DNA of 61,995 nt from Affinundibacterium flavidum (GCF_014284175.1 NZ_JACOGA010000024.1:1-61995), one strand, 5' to 3'. Shown: positions 52,667-60,629, counted from the first letter of the stretch. Translations and numbers: made by a program. Notes: generated by a model from the sequence alone, not told the origin.

Positions 52667-52679
52667 GTTGTACGATGAC
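52667..52679. promoter_or_regulatory. Motif shared with the kdgD operator
   Basis: GTTGTACGATGAC is identical to the core of the palindrome upstream of kdgD, though only one half of the palindrome is kept here. It may be a half-site for the adjacent GntR protein, or a leftover of the rearrangement that left the dehydrogenase remnant beside it. Confidence 0.4.
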
Positions 52680-52680
52680 T

Positions 52681-52770
52681 GTGCTTCCTGTAATTTACAT
52701 ACATTACTCCTTTATCCTAGCGCCGTAAGTTGATCCAAACTTCATTTTAACTGGGCGATTACGCGTGCCA
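52681..52770 (-). pseudogene. Degenerate copy of the dioxovalerate dehydrogenase start region
   Basis: This stretch lines up without net gap with 49221-49310, which covers the first codons and leader of the dehydrogenase gene. 28 of the first 31 bases agree, TTCATTTTAACTG further on is identical, and the ribosome-binding site is kept. Codon 2 has changed from CAA to the stop TAA, so nothing is made from it. It shows a duplication or loss of a second dehydrogenase copy here. The rest of 52542-52968 holds promoters only. Confidence 0.6.
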
Positions 52771-52968
52771 GTACACGGTTGACGCCATCAAATGACGATT
52801 CATCCCCTATTCGTCACGGCTGAACACAAACTTTTATTCCTTTTGTGGGCTGCCACTTAATATCAAGTCATCGCCAGACAACAAGCAGCAAGCTGGTGGA
52901 AATTGCAAGGAAGTCCAGTGCAAGCCTTGCAGGGAAATCTCACATTTACTCAATTAAAGGAAACGATC

Positions 52969-53415
52969 ATGTCTACATTATTACAAGCTACTGTCTTCAG
53001 TGTATTTTCATGCGCCGCTACCTGCGCTGTTACCTGCGCCTTCGCAGCAGAAACACCAGCCGCTCAAAATCCTGAAACCGACAATGTGGTGACGATCACC
53101 TCGCCAAAATACCGGGTTGCACCGGACGAATTCATGTACTTGGGCGGCACCTATGCGCTCGACAATGGTGCGGTTTTAAAATTCAGCCGATTGGGGCTCA
53201 GCCGTTTTATGGTGTCGTTGACTGGCATGCCCGACACCGAGGTTCATGCACTGTCCGAGAATCGTTTTGTTGCAAAGGATAAATCCATAAATATGGTATT
53301 TGCGCCACACGGCAGTGGTTATGACACTCGAATCACTGTTCAATATAGACCTGCGAACGCTGTAGCACAGCAGGGTGAGGCTGAGCCAAAATATATCGTT
53401 GCCGCTAACTACTGA
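52969..53415 (+). CDS. Small exported protein of unknown function
   Basis: 148 residues from the ATG at 52969, which has AAAGGA upstream and gives a signal peptide ending near CAFAAE; a longer frame from 52903 lacks these. The mature part is a beta-rich domain (YLGGTYALDNGAVLKFSRLGLSRFMVSLTG, then NRFVAKDKSINMVFAPHGSGYDTRITVQY). I recognise no named family, though the pattern resembles small periplasmic proteins with a barrel-like domain. A LytS/LytTR pair lies 200 bp downstream, and whether it is a target or partner is unknown. Confidence 0.7.
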   Translation: MSTLLQATVFSVFSCAATCAVTCAFAAETPAAQNPETDNVVTITSPKYRVAPDEFMYLGGTYALDNGAVLKFSRLGLSRFMVSLTGMPDTEVHALSENRFVAKDKSINMVFAPHGSGYDTRITVQYRPANAVAQQGEAEPKYIVAANY

Positions 53416-53426
53416 GAGCAGCGCTT

Positions 53427-53466
53427 ATTACAAGCTAATACAAGTTATTACAAGCTAACACAAGTT
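53427..53466. repeat. 20-bp tandem duplication after the small exported protein gene
   Basis: ATTACAAGCTAATACAAGTT is followed directly by ATTACAAGCTAACACAAGTT, one mismatch apart. It starts 12 bases beyond the stop codon. No terminator is evident in the rest of the gap to 53613. Confidence 0.7.
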
Positions 53467-53613
53467 CACGGCGCTCAGCGGCGTTCAGCTAAGGGCGCAG
53501 CGTGACATGTTGTATAGACCCAGCTATCATGGCTAAGCGCTTGGCGCGGCAGGACAGGATCTCAGCACCTGCTGCGCCATCATCTTAAAAATCCTTTGAT
53601 CTAAGCCTACACC

Positions 53614-54705
53614 ATGAACCAACGCACTCACAAATGGCTGTTGTATTGGAGCATCTGGATGCTGCTTGGCCTGTATATGGCTACCATGGATCTGACGCGG
53701 TTTCCTAGTGCCAATTTCATAGGGCATTTATTGCCGATGAATTTGCTGCAAAACATCGCCTGGGGACTAGGCGGATTGGGTGTGATCGCAATCGCGCGGC
53801 ACTGGCCGCTGGTTGAATTTAATCGACGCGAATTAAAAAACTGGAGCATCGAACTACTAGCTTGTGCCGTCATAGCGGCATTATCGTTGGTACTGCTTTG
53901 GGCAGTTAACCTGATGTATGTCGAGCAACCCTACCTTGAAAAAATGCTGGCCAACCCGGGCCAATCACTGATGCGCTTTTTCTCCATGTATTTTCACGTC
54001 AGTTTATTGCTGATGTGGGCGGTACTGGGGGGCTGGCATAGCATGCATATCTACCAAAAATACCGTCAGCGTGAAGTCGAGGCAGCGCAACTGGAAAGCC
54101 GCTTGGCGCAAGCCCAGAATGCTGCGCTACAAATGCAGTTACGCCCGCATTTTTTGTTTAATACCTTGAATTCCATTTCTGCACTGATCCATAGCGATGC
54201 AGATAAAGCCGACCGCATGGTGTCAGGGTTAGCCGACTTATTGCGTATGACACTCGATTCAGGTAGTAGCCAACAAATTCCCTTGAGTAGAGAAATTGCG
54301 ATTATCGACGCTTATTTGAATATCGAATTGATCCGTTTTCAAGATCGCTTGCAGGCGAGTATAGAAGTCCCCGCTACCTGCCAAAATGCCTTGGTGCCAG
54401 CCTTCCTATTGCAACCGCTGGTGGAGAATTCTATCAAGCATGGGGTGGCCGATAATGTGAACCTGTCGACCATCGATATTCGTGTGCGGCAAGAAGACCA
54501 GTGGTTGATTTTGGAAGTGTTGGACAATGGCAAAGGCTTGGGGACACGAACGCGCAACGGTAATGGATGCGGTATGGGTATCGGAACACAAAACACCGAG
54601 GCGCGTTTGCAACTGTTATATCAATCGCAGCACAGCTTCACGCTGGAAAATATCCCAGGCCTTGGTACCCGCGCTCTTGTGCGGATTCCCTTTACGCTGA
54701 CATGA
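53614..54705 (+). CDS. LytS/AlgZ-type sensor histidine kinase
   Basis: 363 residues: about four membrane helices (within 8-145), a short coiled coil (YRQREVEAAQLESRLAQAQNA), then the His_kinase domain with His179 in LQMQLRPHFLFNTLNSISAL and an HATPase domain with VENSIKHG and DNGKGLGTR. Such kinases pair with LytTR response regulators. The stop overlaps the next start as ATGA, so the two are co-translated. The signal is unknown, and no other obvious target is adjacent apart from the small exported protein upstream. Confidence 0.92.
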   Translation: MNQRTHKWLLYWSIWMLLGLYMATMDLTRFPSANFIGHLLPMNLLQNIAWGLGGLGVIAIARHWPLVEFNRRELKNWSIELLACAVIAALSLVLLWAVNLMYVEQPYLEKMLANPGQSLMRFFSMYFHVSLLLMWAVLGGWHSMHIYQKYRQREVEAAQLESRLAQAQNAALQMQLRPHFLFNTLNSISALIHSDADKADRMVSGLADLLRMTLDSGSSQQIPLSREIAIIDAYLNIELIRFQDRLQASIEVPATCQNALVPAFLLQPLVENSIKHGVADNVNLSTIDIRVRQEDQWLILEVLDNGKGLGTRTRNGNGCGMGIGTQNTEARLQLLYQSQHSFTLENIPGLGTRALVRIPFTLT

Positions 54706-55463
54706 GCAATAATATGCCGCTGCGCGCCCTGATTGTGGATGACGAAGTGCTGGCCCGTCAGCGCACCCGCCAATTGCTGGACGATGAGGCCGACTTTGTC
54801 GTTATCGGCGAAGCCAGCAATGGGGTGGAGGCCGTGACCTTGATAGAATCACTGCAACCCGATCTAGTGTTTTTGGATATTCAAATGCCTTTATTGGATG
54901 GCTTTGGCGTGATCGATGCCATTGGTGCCGAGCACATGCCAGCCACACTGTTTTGTACTGCCTTTGATGCGCATGCTGTCAAAGCGTTTGAGGTACATGC
55001 GGTCGATTACCTGTTAAAACCCTTAGACCGCGATCGTTTCAAGCGAGCGCTGGCCTGGGTGCGCGAGCGAAGTAGCCAACCGCGCGAGAAAGCGGATAGC
55101 TTTAAGGCCTTGTTGTCCGAACTAGGCAATGGACCATCCCGACCCGATCGGTTTTTGGTGAAAACCGGTGAGCGCTGGTTGATGATTAGGTGCGCCGATA
55201 TTCAATGGATAGACGCTGAAGGCAATTATGTGCGCCTGCACGTGGATGGTGCGACCCATATGCTACGCCATACTATGGCCGAAATGCTGAGCCGGCTCGA
55301 TTCGTCGCTGTTTAAACGCATACACCGATCAACCATAGTAAATCTGGATTTTGTACGTGACTTGCAACCATGGACGGGTGGCGATATGACTGTGTTCTTA
55401 CGCGATGGAACGCGCCTGACTCTTAGCCGCACGTATCGGGAACAATTTGATCAGTGGCGTTAA
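54702..55463 (+). CDS. LytTR family response regulator
   Basis: 253 residues from the ATG at 54702, inside the kinase stop (ATGA); an overlapping in-frame start at 54567 would be buried in the kinase gene. Receiver domain (about 7-120) with acidic residues VDDE, phospho-Asp59 in LVFLDIQMP and Lys in YLLKPLDRDR; C-terminal LytTR DNA-binding domain (about 150-250; IQWIDAEGNYVRLHV, HRSTIVNLDFVRDL, RTYREQFDQW). LytTR proteins bind imperfect direct repeats; I did not find a convincing pair nearby. Confidence 0.92.
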   Translation: MSNNMPLRALIVDDEVLARQRTRQLLDDEADFVVIGEASNGVEAVTLIESLQPDLVFLDIQMPLLDGFGVIDAIGAEHMPATLFCTAFDAHAVKAFEVHAVDYLLKPLDRDRFKRALAWVRERSSQPREKADSFKALLSELGNGPSRPDRFLVKTGERWLMIRCADIQWIDAEGNYVRLHVDGATHMLRHTMAEMLSRLDSSLFKRIHRSTIVNLDFVRDLQPWTGGDMTVFLRDGTRLTLSRTYREQFDQWR

Positions 55464-55528
55464 TTCAAAGCTTTTTCCTAAAGCGGGTACGTGTGTAATA
55501 AGCGCAGCATCGTGCATCATCGTGCGTA

Positions 55529-56005
55529 TTAATGCAAATCGGCGATCTTATCCATCTCCGCTTTTAAAGCGATTTTGTCGTGCTGCAAAGTGGTCAAAGG
55601 CAAAGCCAGAAATGCTTCGATCCGTGTGCGTAAGATGCGATATGCCTGCATAAAGCTAGCATCGATTTCGGCATCCGTACCAGTTGCATGAGCTGGATCT
55701 TCTACACCCCAATGTGTGCGTAAAACTGGACCTAAATAAGCAGGGCAAGTTTCGCCCGCAGCGCTCGCGCATACGGTGATGACGATATCGGGTGTTGCTG
55801 GCAAATTATCCCAAGACTTACTGAAGTAACCTTCGGTACTAATACCTTCACGCGCGAGCAATGCCAGCGAACGTGGATGAACTTGCCCAGTTGGTTGGCT
55901 ACCTGCGCTCATCGCACACCAACCTGCAGGCGCCAAATGATTAAAAGTCGCTTCGCCTAAAATTGAACGGCAAGAATTGCCTGTGCAAAGAAATAAAACG
56001 TTCAT
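55529..56005 (-). CDS. arsC: Arsenate reductase (low-molecular-weight phosphatase fold)
   Basis: 158 residues. The P-loop CTGNSCRS has Cys7, which attacks arsenate, and Cys12. Cys79 and Cys87 in ITVCASAAGETCPAY are the relay cysteines of the thioredoxin- or mycothiol-coupled ArsC group. It reduces arsenate to arsenite. The gene is third in arsR-aqpS-arsC, 18 bases after aqpS. With no arsB or acr3 present, export of arsenite is presumably through the aquaporin. Length is slightly above the usual 130-140 owing to a C-terminal helix. Confidence 0.87.
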   Translation of the reverse strand: MNVLFLCTGNSCRSILGEATFNHLAPAGWCAMSAGSQPTGQVHPRSLALLAREGISTEGYFSKSWDNLPATPDIVITVCASAAGETCPAYLGPVLRTHWGVEDPAHATGTDAEIDASFMQAYRILRTRIEAFLALPLTTLQHDKIALKAEMDKIADLH

Positions 56006-56023
56006 GATAAATGAGTCTGAGTT

Positions 56024-56701
56024 CTAGTGTGAGGACGACTTCGGATACAACCAATTGAACAGCACGGTGGCACACGCGGCACCTAGCAATTGCATCGCGA
56101 TAAAGCCTGGTGCATCAATAGGACGTATACCCGCAAAAGTATCGGTCATCGCACGCGCCAAACTCACCGCAGGATTCGCAAAAGATGTGGAAGAAGTGAA
56201 CCAATACGCTGCCGTGATATAGGCCGCCACTGCAAAGGGCGTGGTCGCTGGTCGAGTGCGCGAAGTGCTGATGATGACGGCGATTAATCCAAATGTCGCA
56301 ATGAATTCACTCCACCACTGCGACAAACCGGTACGCGCATGTGTGGATGCAAAAAATACTGGTAAATCGAACATGCCATGTGCCGCAGCGACACCAGCAA
56401 ACGCACCCACAATTTGCACGGCGATGTAAGGGAGAGCTAGCTGTGCAGGGAGATTTTTTTGCCAGGCTTCAGACAGTGTCACTACAGGATTAAAATGCGC
56501 ACCCGATAAATTTCCAAACATCAAAATCAATGCAATCAAACCAGCGCCTGTTGCCAGCGCATTGGCCAGCAAAGCTACAGCAGCATTACCCGCGGAGAGT
56601 GTTTGTGCCATGATGCCCGAGCCGACGACGACCGCGAGTAAAAATGCTGTACCTAAAAATTCGGCAACGAGGCGTTTACGTAAAGTGTTTTCTGAAGACA
56701 T
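56024..56701 (-). CDS. aqpS: MIP family aquaglyceroporin (AqpS-like arsenite channel)
   Basis: 225 residues with six membrane helices and two half-helix loops: HFNPV (69-73) and FANPA (174-178). The first loop has NPV rather than NPA. Position between an ArsR regulator and an arsenate reductase is the arrangement described for AqpS in Sinorhizobium, where the channel lets arsenite flow out after reduction. It acts in the inner membrane. AqpZ-type water channels are the alternative by sequence, but the context favours arsenite. Confidence 0.85.
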   Translation of the reverse strand: MSSENTLRKRLVAEFLGTAFLLAVVVGSGIMAQTLSAGNAAVALLANALATGAGLIALILMFGNLSGAHFNPVVTLSEAWQKNLPAQLALPYIAVQIVGAFAGVAAAHGMFDLPVFFASTHARTGLSQWWSEFIATFGLIAVIISTSRTRPATTPFAVAAYITAAYWFTSSTSFANPAVSLARAMTDTFAGIRPIDAPGFIAMQLLGAACATVLFNWLYPKSSSH

Positions 56702-56759
56702 AAAATTAAGATCAAGATTAAAAACAGATTAGAGAATAGTGAAGAAGCGAAAAACAGAT

Positions 56760-57128
56760 TTAAGCTTTTGCAGTGGTCTTGGTAATGTGTTTGGTGCCAG
56801 CTTTTTTTGCGACTGATTTCGGTAAAGACGCTGGCCCGCAAGGATTTCCACCGCAGCAGCTTTCAGTCAAAAAACCTATCAAGTCATTCATCGCACCAAA
56901 GTTCGCAGAATAAATGATGAACCGTCCATCTTGCCGCGCCACGATCAAATCTGCGTGCGACAACTCTTTTAAGTGAAATGACAGAGAAGAAGAGGGTACT
57001 TCGAGCTGCTCAGCGATCTTGCTGGCCGCCAGACCCTCAGGTCCAACTGCGACCAGTAAGCGAAAGATTGCAAGCCGTGATTCTTGAGCCAGCGCGGCGA
57101 GGGCGCTGATGGCGGATTTGGTTCCCAT
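56760..57128 (-). CDS. arsR: ArsR family arsenic-responsive repressor
   Basis: 122 residues with a winged helix (about 8-85; LAASKIAEQLEVPSSSLSFHLKELSHADLIVARQDGRFIIYSA). The likely arsenite site is the C-terminal cluster Cys91, Cys92 and Cys97 (ESCCGGNPCGP), as in ArsR proteins that sense with C-terminal cysteines rather than with the recognition-helix pair of E. coli ArsR. A Lys/Thr-rich tail follows. First gene of the arsenic operon, with a palindromic operator overlapping its promoter. Confidence 0.9.
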   Translation of the reverse strand: MGTKSAISALAALAQESRLAIFRLLVAVGPEGLAASKIAEQLEVPSSSLSFHLKELSHADLIVARQDGRFIIYSANFGAMNDLIGFLTESCCGGNPCGPASLPKSVAKKAGTKHITKTTAKA

Positions 57129-57156
57129 GGATATTAGTTCGTAGTGATTACGTTGA

Positions 57157-57193
57157 TTTCGATAATTCTATATTTATCGAAATATAGAATCAA
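57157..57193 (-). promoter_or_regulatory. arsR promoter with two overlapping palindromic operators
   Basis: On the minus strand TTGATT (-35, 57188-57193) and TAGAAT (-10, 57165-57170) are 17 bases apart. ATTCTATATTT and AAATATAGAAT (57165-57175, 57180-57190) form an 11-bp inverted repeat. TTTCGATAA and TTATCGAAA (57157-57165, 57174-57182) form a second, shifted one. Binding of ArsR would block the promoter. Confidence 0.7.
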
Positions 57194-57297
57194 GTAAACA
57201 ATTTTCAGTTTGTGCAACTGATCGTGATTGATTGGGGGGGCGTGGTTGGCTGAGCGATTGACTGTAACCTTAGTGAAGAGCAGGCAAAATCTCTCAT

Positions 57298-57338
57298 CCC
57301 TAATTTACGTATGTCGCCATTCTATGGCGGGATTAGGG
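57298..57338. repeat. Hairpin CCCTAAT...ATTAGGG
   Basis: An outer 7-bp stem (57298-57304, 57332-57338) encloses an inner CGCCAT/ATGGCG stem. It is AT-poor without a T-run and is probably a dispersed palindrome. The gap 57129-57384 otherwise holds the arsR promoter. Confidence 0.55.
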
Positions 57339-57340
57339 TA

Positions 57341-57380
57341 TTGAAGGCATCGAGGACTTCTGAAATATCGATGCCTTCAA
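57341..57380 (-). terminator. Probable transcript-end hairpin of the LysR gene
   Basis: TTGAAGGCATCGA (57341-57353) and TCGATGCCTTCAA (57368-57380) are perfect complements with a 14-base loop, beginning 4 bases past the LysR stop. No long T-run follows, so termination may depend on Rho or be weak. Confidence 0.5.
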
Positions 57381-57384
57381 AGAG

Positions 57385-58467
57385 TTAAGCCAGTGACCGC
57401 GAGCGACAACTTGACAGCGTTTTTAGAGACAGCGCCGCCTCGTCTCTAATCCACTGGGCAAATGCCTGAACACTCGCGCGTTGCGCATCTTGTTCGCGAT
57501 ACAGAAGCCAGTGCGAGTAGGGATCACGGCTGCGCACAGCCAATGGGCGCAGTAATTTCTTTTCCAATAAATCCTCGATCACTAAGACATCTAGCGCCAG
57601 GCAAATGCCGTGATCTGATTTGGCAGTGTCGATGGCGAGATGTTCGTGGCTATAGAAAGGGCCTTTTTTTGCATGCGCAAGCAAGCTTACTTGTTCACCT
57701 TCACTCAAGGTTTGGAATTCTGCAATGCTATTCAACCAAGCTTGCCAGCGTTCGCCGACTAAACCCGTTTCACGATTGGGCGGGAGTGGCAGGCGTAGTA
57801 GCGTTTGTTTGCACAAATCGGTCAAGTGTTGCAGTGAAGATGTCTTAGTGCCCTTTATGCCCTTTATGCCGCTTTTCAAGTTGCCATTTACAGCGAGCAA
57901 GGTAGTGGGACTGCAAACTGGGAATAAGTAGGTTTCTTCCCATAATTTTTCTGCATGCAAACCAGTCTTTTTGCCGCTAGCGGTATCATGTTCATAACCA
58001 CCGATGCCATAACGTAGCGCCACGTCTATGCTGGCATTTTTGATAAAGTCATGGGTTTGATTTTCCGATGAGAGCTGCAGATCGATATCGGGATATTGCG
58101 CATGAAAACGGCTCAGGCGAGGTACCAACCATTTCGCCGCAATTGAGGGCGCGGCGCTGACTACCAACACTTGCTCATTCGTTGGCAGTGTGCTGGCTTG
58201 CTCCAAAGCTTTTTGTAATTGCGCGAATGAGGATGAAACCTGTTCCGACAAAATTTTACCGGTCGCCGTTAATTGTACTAATCGATTAGTCCGTAAAAAG
58301 AGGGACGTGCCGAGATAGTCTTCCAACGCCGCGAGCTGATGACTGATTGCTGCTGGAGTAACCGAGAGCTCTTGCGCTGCGAGTTTAAAACTACCAAGTC
58401 GTGCAGCTGCTTCAAAAGCACGGATAGCACCAAGAGGCGCGGATCTGATGTGTATAGGTCTAGTCAT
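57385..58467 (-). CDS. LysR-type regulator (GcvA-like), elongated
   Basis: 360 residues, about 55 longer than usual. Winged helix (about 10-75; PLGAIRAFEAAARLGSFKLAAQELSVTPAAISHQLAALEDYLG) and a LysR effector domain (about 100-330). The extra length includes a GNLKSGIKGIKGTKTSS insertion about two-thirds along, part of which is a doubled 9-bp unit (CCCTTTATG on the plus strand, 57851-57868), and a basic tail. The divergent flavodoxin-fold gene is the likely target, across 115 bp. Confidence 0.85.
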   Translation of the reverse strand: MTRPIHIRSAPLGAIRAFEAAARLGSFKLAAQELSVTPAAISHQLAALEDYLGTSLFLRTNRLVQLTATGKILSEQVSSSFAQLQKALEQASTLPTNEQVLVVSAAPSIAAKWLVPRLSRFHAQYPDIDLQLSSENQTHDFIKNASIDVALRYGIGGYEHDTASGKKTGLHAEKLWEETYLFPVCSPTTLLAVNGNLKSGIKGIKGTKTSSLQHLTDLCKQTLLRLPLPPNRETGLVGERWQAWLNSIAEFQTLSEGEQVSLLAHAKKGPFYSHEHLAIDTAKSDHGICLALDVLVIEDLLEKKLLRPLAVRSRDPYSHWLLYREQDAQRASVQAFAQWIRDEAALSLKTLSSCRSRSLA

Positions 58468-58582
58468 GAATTCAGTTTAGCAGAACTAATCCGATTCTCA
58501 AAAATCATCATTTGTCAGGCGAAGCGACGAAACCTACACTGCCACTCCAACGATACTCAATCTACGCTATTCGGAGCAAGCT

Positions 58583-59155
58583 ATGCCTAACACACACGTA
58601 CCATCGCATCCACGTCGCTTTTTATTTTTGCTCACCAGCAGTCGAGCGCAAGGCAATACCGAACAATTAGCCCGCTACGCCGCGCAATTTTTACCAACTG
58701 ATGTCGAACAAGAATGGCGCGATCTTAATGATTACGCTATGCCAGATTTTGTCGATCAACGTCATGATGCTGATGGAACTTACCCAGCGCCTCAAGGCGC
58801 TATGCGCGAATTACTTGATGCCACTCTGGCAGCCACGGATTTGGTTTTTGTCACGCCTTTGTATTGGTACAGCTTGCCAGCGGTGGCCAAAAAATATCTC
58901 GATCACTGGTCAGGATGGATGCGCGTCCCTGGCTATGATTTCAAAGAAAAAATGCGTGGTCGTCGCTTATGGAATATTACGGTGACGGCTGATGAAGATC
59001 AAAGTTTTGCAAAAGCTTTAGTAGAAAGTTTGCGTTTTACGGCGGGATACATGGATATGCCATGGAATGGAAGCTTAATAGGCTATGGCAATCGCCCCGG
59101 TGACGTGATGCAAGATCAGCGCGCCTTGGCACAAGCGACGCATTACTTTGCATAG
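58583..59155 (+). CDS. Flavodoxin-fold NAD(P)H-dependent reductase
   Basis: 190 residues. FLLTSSRAQGNTEQLARYAAQFL is the FMN-phosphate loop of the NADPH-dependent FMN reductase/flavodoxin-like family, and FVTPLYWYSLPAVAKKYLDHWSGWM is the conserved second block (PLYW) contacting the flavin. It probably reduces quinones or other small acceptors in the cytosol. GGAG precedes the ATG at 7 bases. It is divergent from a LysR gene, a common arrangement for such redox enzymes. The last codons and stop lie in a 13-bp tandem repeat. Confidence 0.85.
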   Translation: MPNTHVPSHPRRFLFLLTSSRAQGNTEQLARYAAQFLPTDVEQEWRDLNDYAMPDFVDQRHDADGTYPAPQGAMRELLDATLAATDLVFVTPLYWYSLPAVAKKYLDHWSGWMRVPGYDFKEKMRGRRLWNITVTADEDQSFAKALVESLRFTAGYMDMPWNGSLIGYGNRPGDVMQDQRALAQATHYFA

Positions 59156-59209
59156 TTATTTTGCACAATTACTTTGCACGATTATTTTGTGTGACTATTT
59201 TGCATGCAA
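59145..59209. repeat. Five 13-bp tandem repeats across the reductase stop codon
   Basis: Units of the form AYTTTGCAYRATT begin at 59145, 59158, 59171, 59184 and 59197, the last two more diverged. The stop TAG (59153-59155) is in the first unit. The unit is not a multiple of three, so the array cannot code continuously. Confidence 0.75.
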
Positions 59210-59211
59210 AT

Positions 59212-59244
59212 AAGGCGGGCACGACATCATCGTGCCCACGCCTT
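59212..59244. repeat. Hairpin between converging genes
   Basis: AAGGCGGGCACGA and TCGTGCCCACGCCTT pair with a small bulge around CATCA. It separates the rightward reductase gene from the leftward ankyrin gene and could end both transcripts. The CATCATCGTGCCCACGC part matches the 128-bp repeats at 60781 and 61663. Confidence 0.6.
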
Positions 59245-59255
59245 ACCGACAACAA

Positions 59256-60134
59256 TTATTGATTACCGCTTTTTTTTAGATGTGGTTTCGCACCCGCATT
59301 TTTTAACAATTCAACGAGCTTGCTATGACCCTGACGGATCGCCACGTCCAGCGCATTGTCGTCAGTCTGCCCGGTGCGAGTCAAATCTGCACCGTGCGTC
59401 AATAATAATTGCGCAAATTCCAGATGACCAAAAAATGCAGCCCAGTTTAAAGCATGGTCGCCAAATTTATCTGGCTCGTTGACCTTGGCACCTTTGCTGA
59501 TAAGTTGCTTGGCAATATCGACATTGCCATCACGCGATGCTTCCATGAGGGCTGTCGTTTGATAGCAGCTATTGGTATGCGTATTTGGGTCGGCACCAGC
59601 TTGCAATAGTTGCGTAAGCAGTTCTTTATGTTGCCACCGCACTGCTAAGGCTAAAGCGGTATAGCCAGTTTCAGCACCTGCATCCACAGGCAAGCCAGTC
59701 TGGATTAATTGCATGACTTCTGCGGTTTTTCCCTGATTGGCAAGTAAGCGCAAGAGCGCGATTTTGATTGGCGTGGAGGTGGTCTGATTTGTTAGCGCTT
59801 GACGATTCAAGATCGCATCGACGTAGCGCTTATCCACTTCACTGTTCAGAGTTTTATCCAGTGCATGCTGTAGTAAGAGTTGGCTGATGTCAAATTGGTG
59901 CCGTTCTATCGCATAGTCGAAAGCATCGTAACCATCCTTATCGCGCCATTGTGGATTGGCACCAGAATTGAGCAAGGCTTTAAAGACGACAGTTTTGCCA
60001 TCCCGCACCGCTTCTAGCAATTTGTCCTCATTGCTGACGGTTTGGGCGAGGGCAAAATTCGCCATACTAATGAAGATACCAGCGATCAACAAGAGCGAGG
60101 GGAGAAATTTTTTGTAAGATGTGTATGGCTTCAT
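59256..60134 (-). CDS. Exported ankyrin-repeat protein
   Basis: 292 residues with a signal peptide (to about residue 30, FALAQ) and about six to seven ankyrin repeats, with clear examples at DAGAETGYTALALAVRWQHKELLTQLLQAGADPN and NEPDKFGDHALNWAAFFGHLEFAQLLLTHGAD. Periplasmic ankyrin proteins often bind and hold a partner enzyme or toxin, as in catalase-linked AnkB. The neighbour encodes an exported NTF2-like protein on the same strand, 30 bases upstream, so the two are likely co-expressed. Partner unknown. Confidence 0.85.
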   Translation of the reverse strand: MKPYTSYKKFLPSLLLIAGIFISMANFALAQTVSNEDKLLEAVRDGKTVVFKALLNSGANPQWRDKDGYDAFDYAIERHQFDISQLLLQHALDKTLNSEVDKRYVDAILNRQALTNQTTSTPIKIALLRLLANQGKTAEVMQLIQTGLPVDAGAETGYTALALAVRWQHKELLTQLLQAGADPNTHTNSCYQTTALMEASRDGNVDIAKQLISKGAKVNEPDKFGDHALNWAAFFGHLEFAQLLLTHGADLTRTGQTDDNALDVAIRQGHSKLVELLKNAGAKPHLKKSGNQ

Positions 60135-60164
60135 GTGTTCGCTCCTTATATAAAATCGGCAAAT

Positions 60165-60629
60165 TTACTTGGCTTTCTTCGGTTTGCTGTACCACAGCGC
60201 ATTCACAATAATCCAACGATCACCAAAGCGACTCATGTGAAAGTAATCTACAAACCACGGCGTTTCTAAGCGCACCGAAGCGGCGGTGTCAGTCACGTCA
60301 AGCACCTTGCAGGACCGATTCCACTGTTCCTTCGGTGTTTTTAATGCGCCTTCTTTGGTCAGGTTGACCAATTCTTCTTTCGACATACGACGCAGCCCGA
60401 GGCGTTCATCTGGCGTATCGCCAATGGCAGCACGTTTTGCCAAATCAGGATGCAGTGAGCGGGCAACACGTTGTGGATTCGCTTCCAATTGCCCATCAAT
60501 ATAATCAAAACAAGTTGCCTCAATAGCGGCGATGGTGGCGCTATCAACATCCGTATTGTTGGCTGCGTGAGTCGTATTGAGTGTGAGTGTAGCGGCAAAT
60601 GTGGTGGCGACTAAGGCGATCAATCTCAT
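60165..60629 (-). CDS. Exported NTF2-like protein (lumazine-binding-like family)
   Basis: 154 residues with a signal peptide (to about residue 22, THAAN). The cone-shaped fold pattern AIEATCFDYIDGQLEANPQRVARSLHPDLAKRA, then LVNLTKEGALK, and DTAASVRLETPWFVDYFHMSRFGDRWIIVNALW matches the putative lumazine-binding family (PF12893) of the NTF2 superfamily. No enzymatic activity can be stated. First gene of a two-gene unit with the ankyrin protein. Confidence 0.8.
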   Translation of the reverse strand: MRLIALVATTFAATLTLNTTHAANNTDVDSATIAAIEATCFDYIDGQLEANPQRVARSLHPDLAKRAAIGDTPDERLGLRRMSKEELVNLTKEGALKTPKEQWNRSCKVLDVTDTAASVRLETPWFVDYFHMSRFGDRWIIVNALWYSKPKKAK

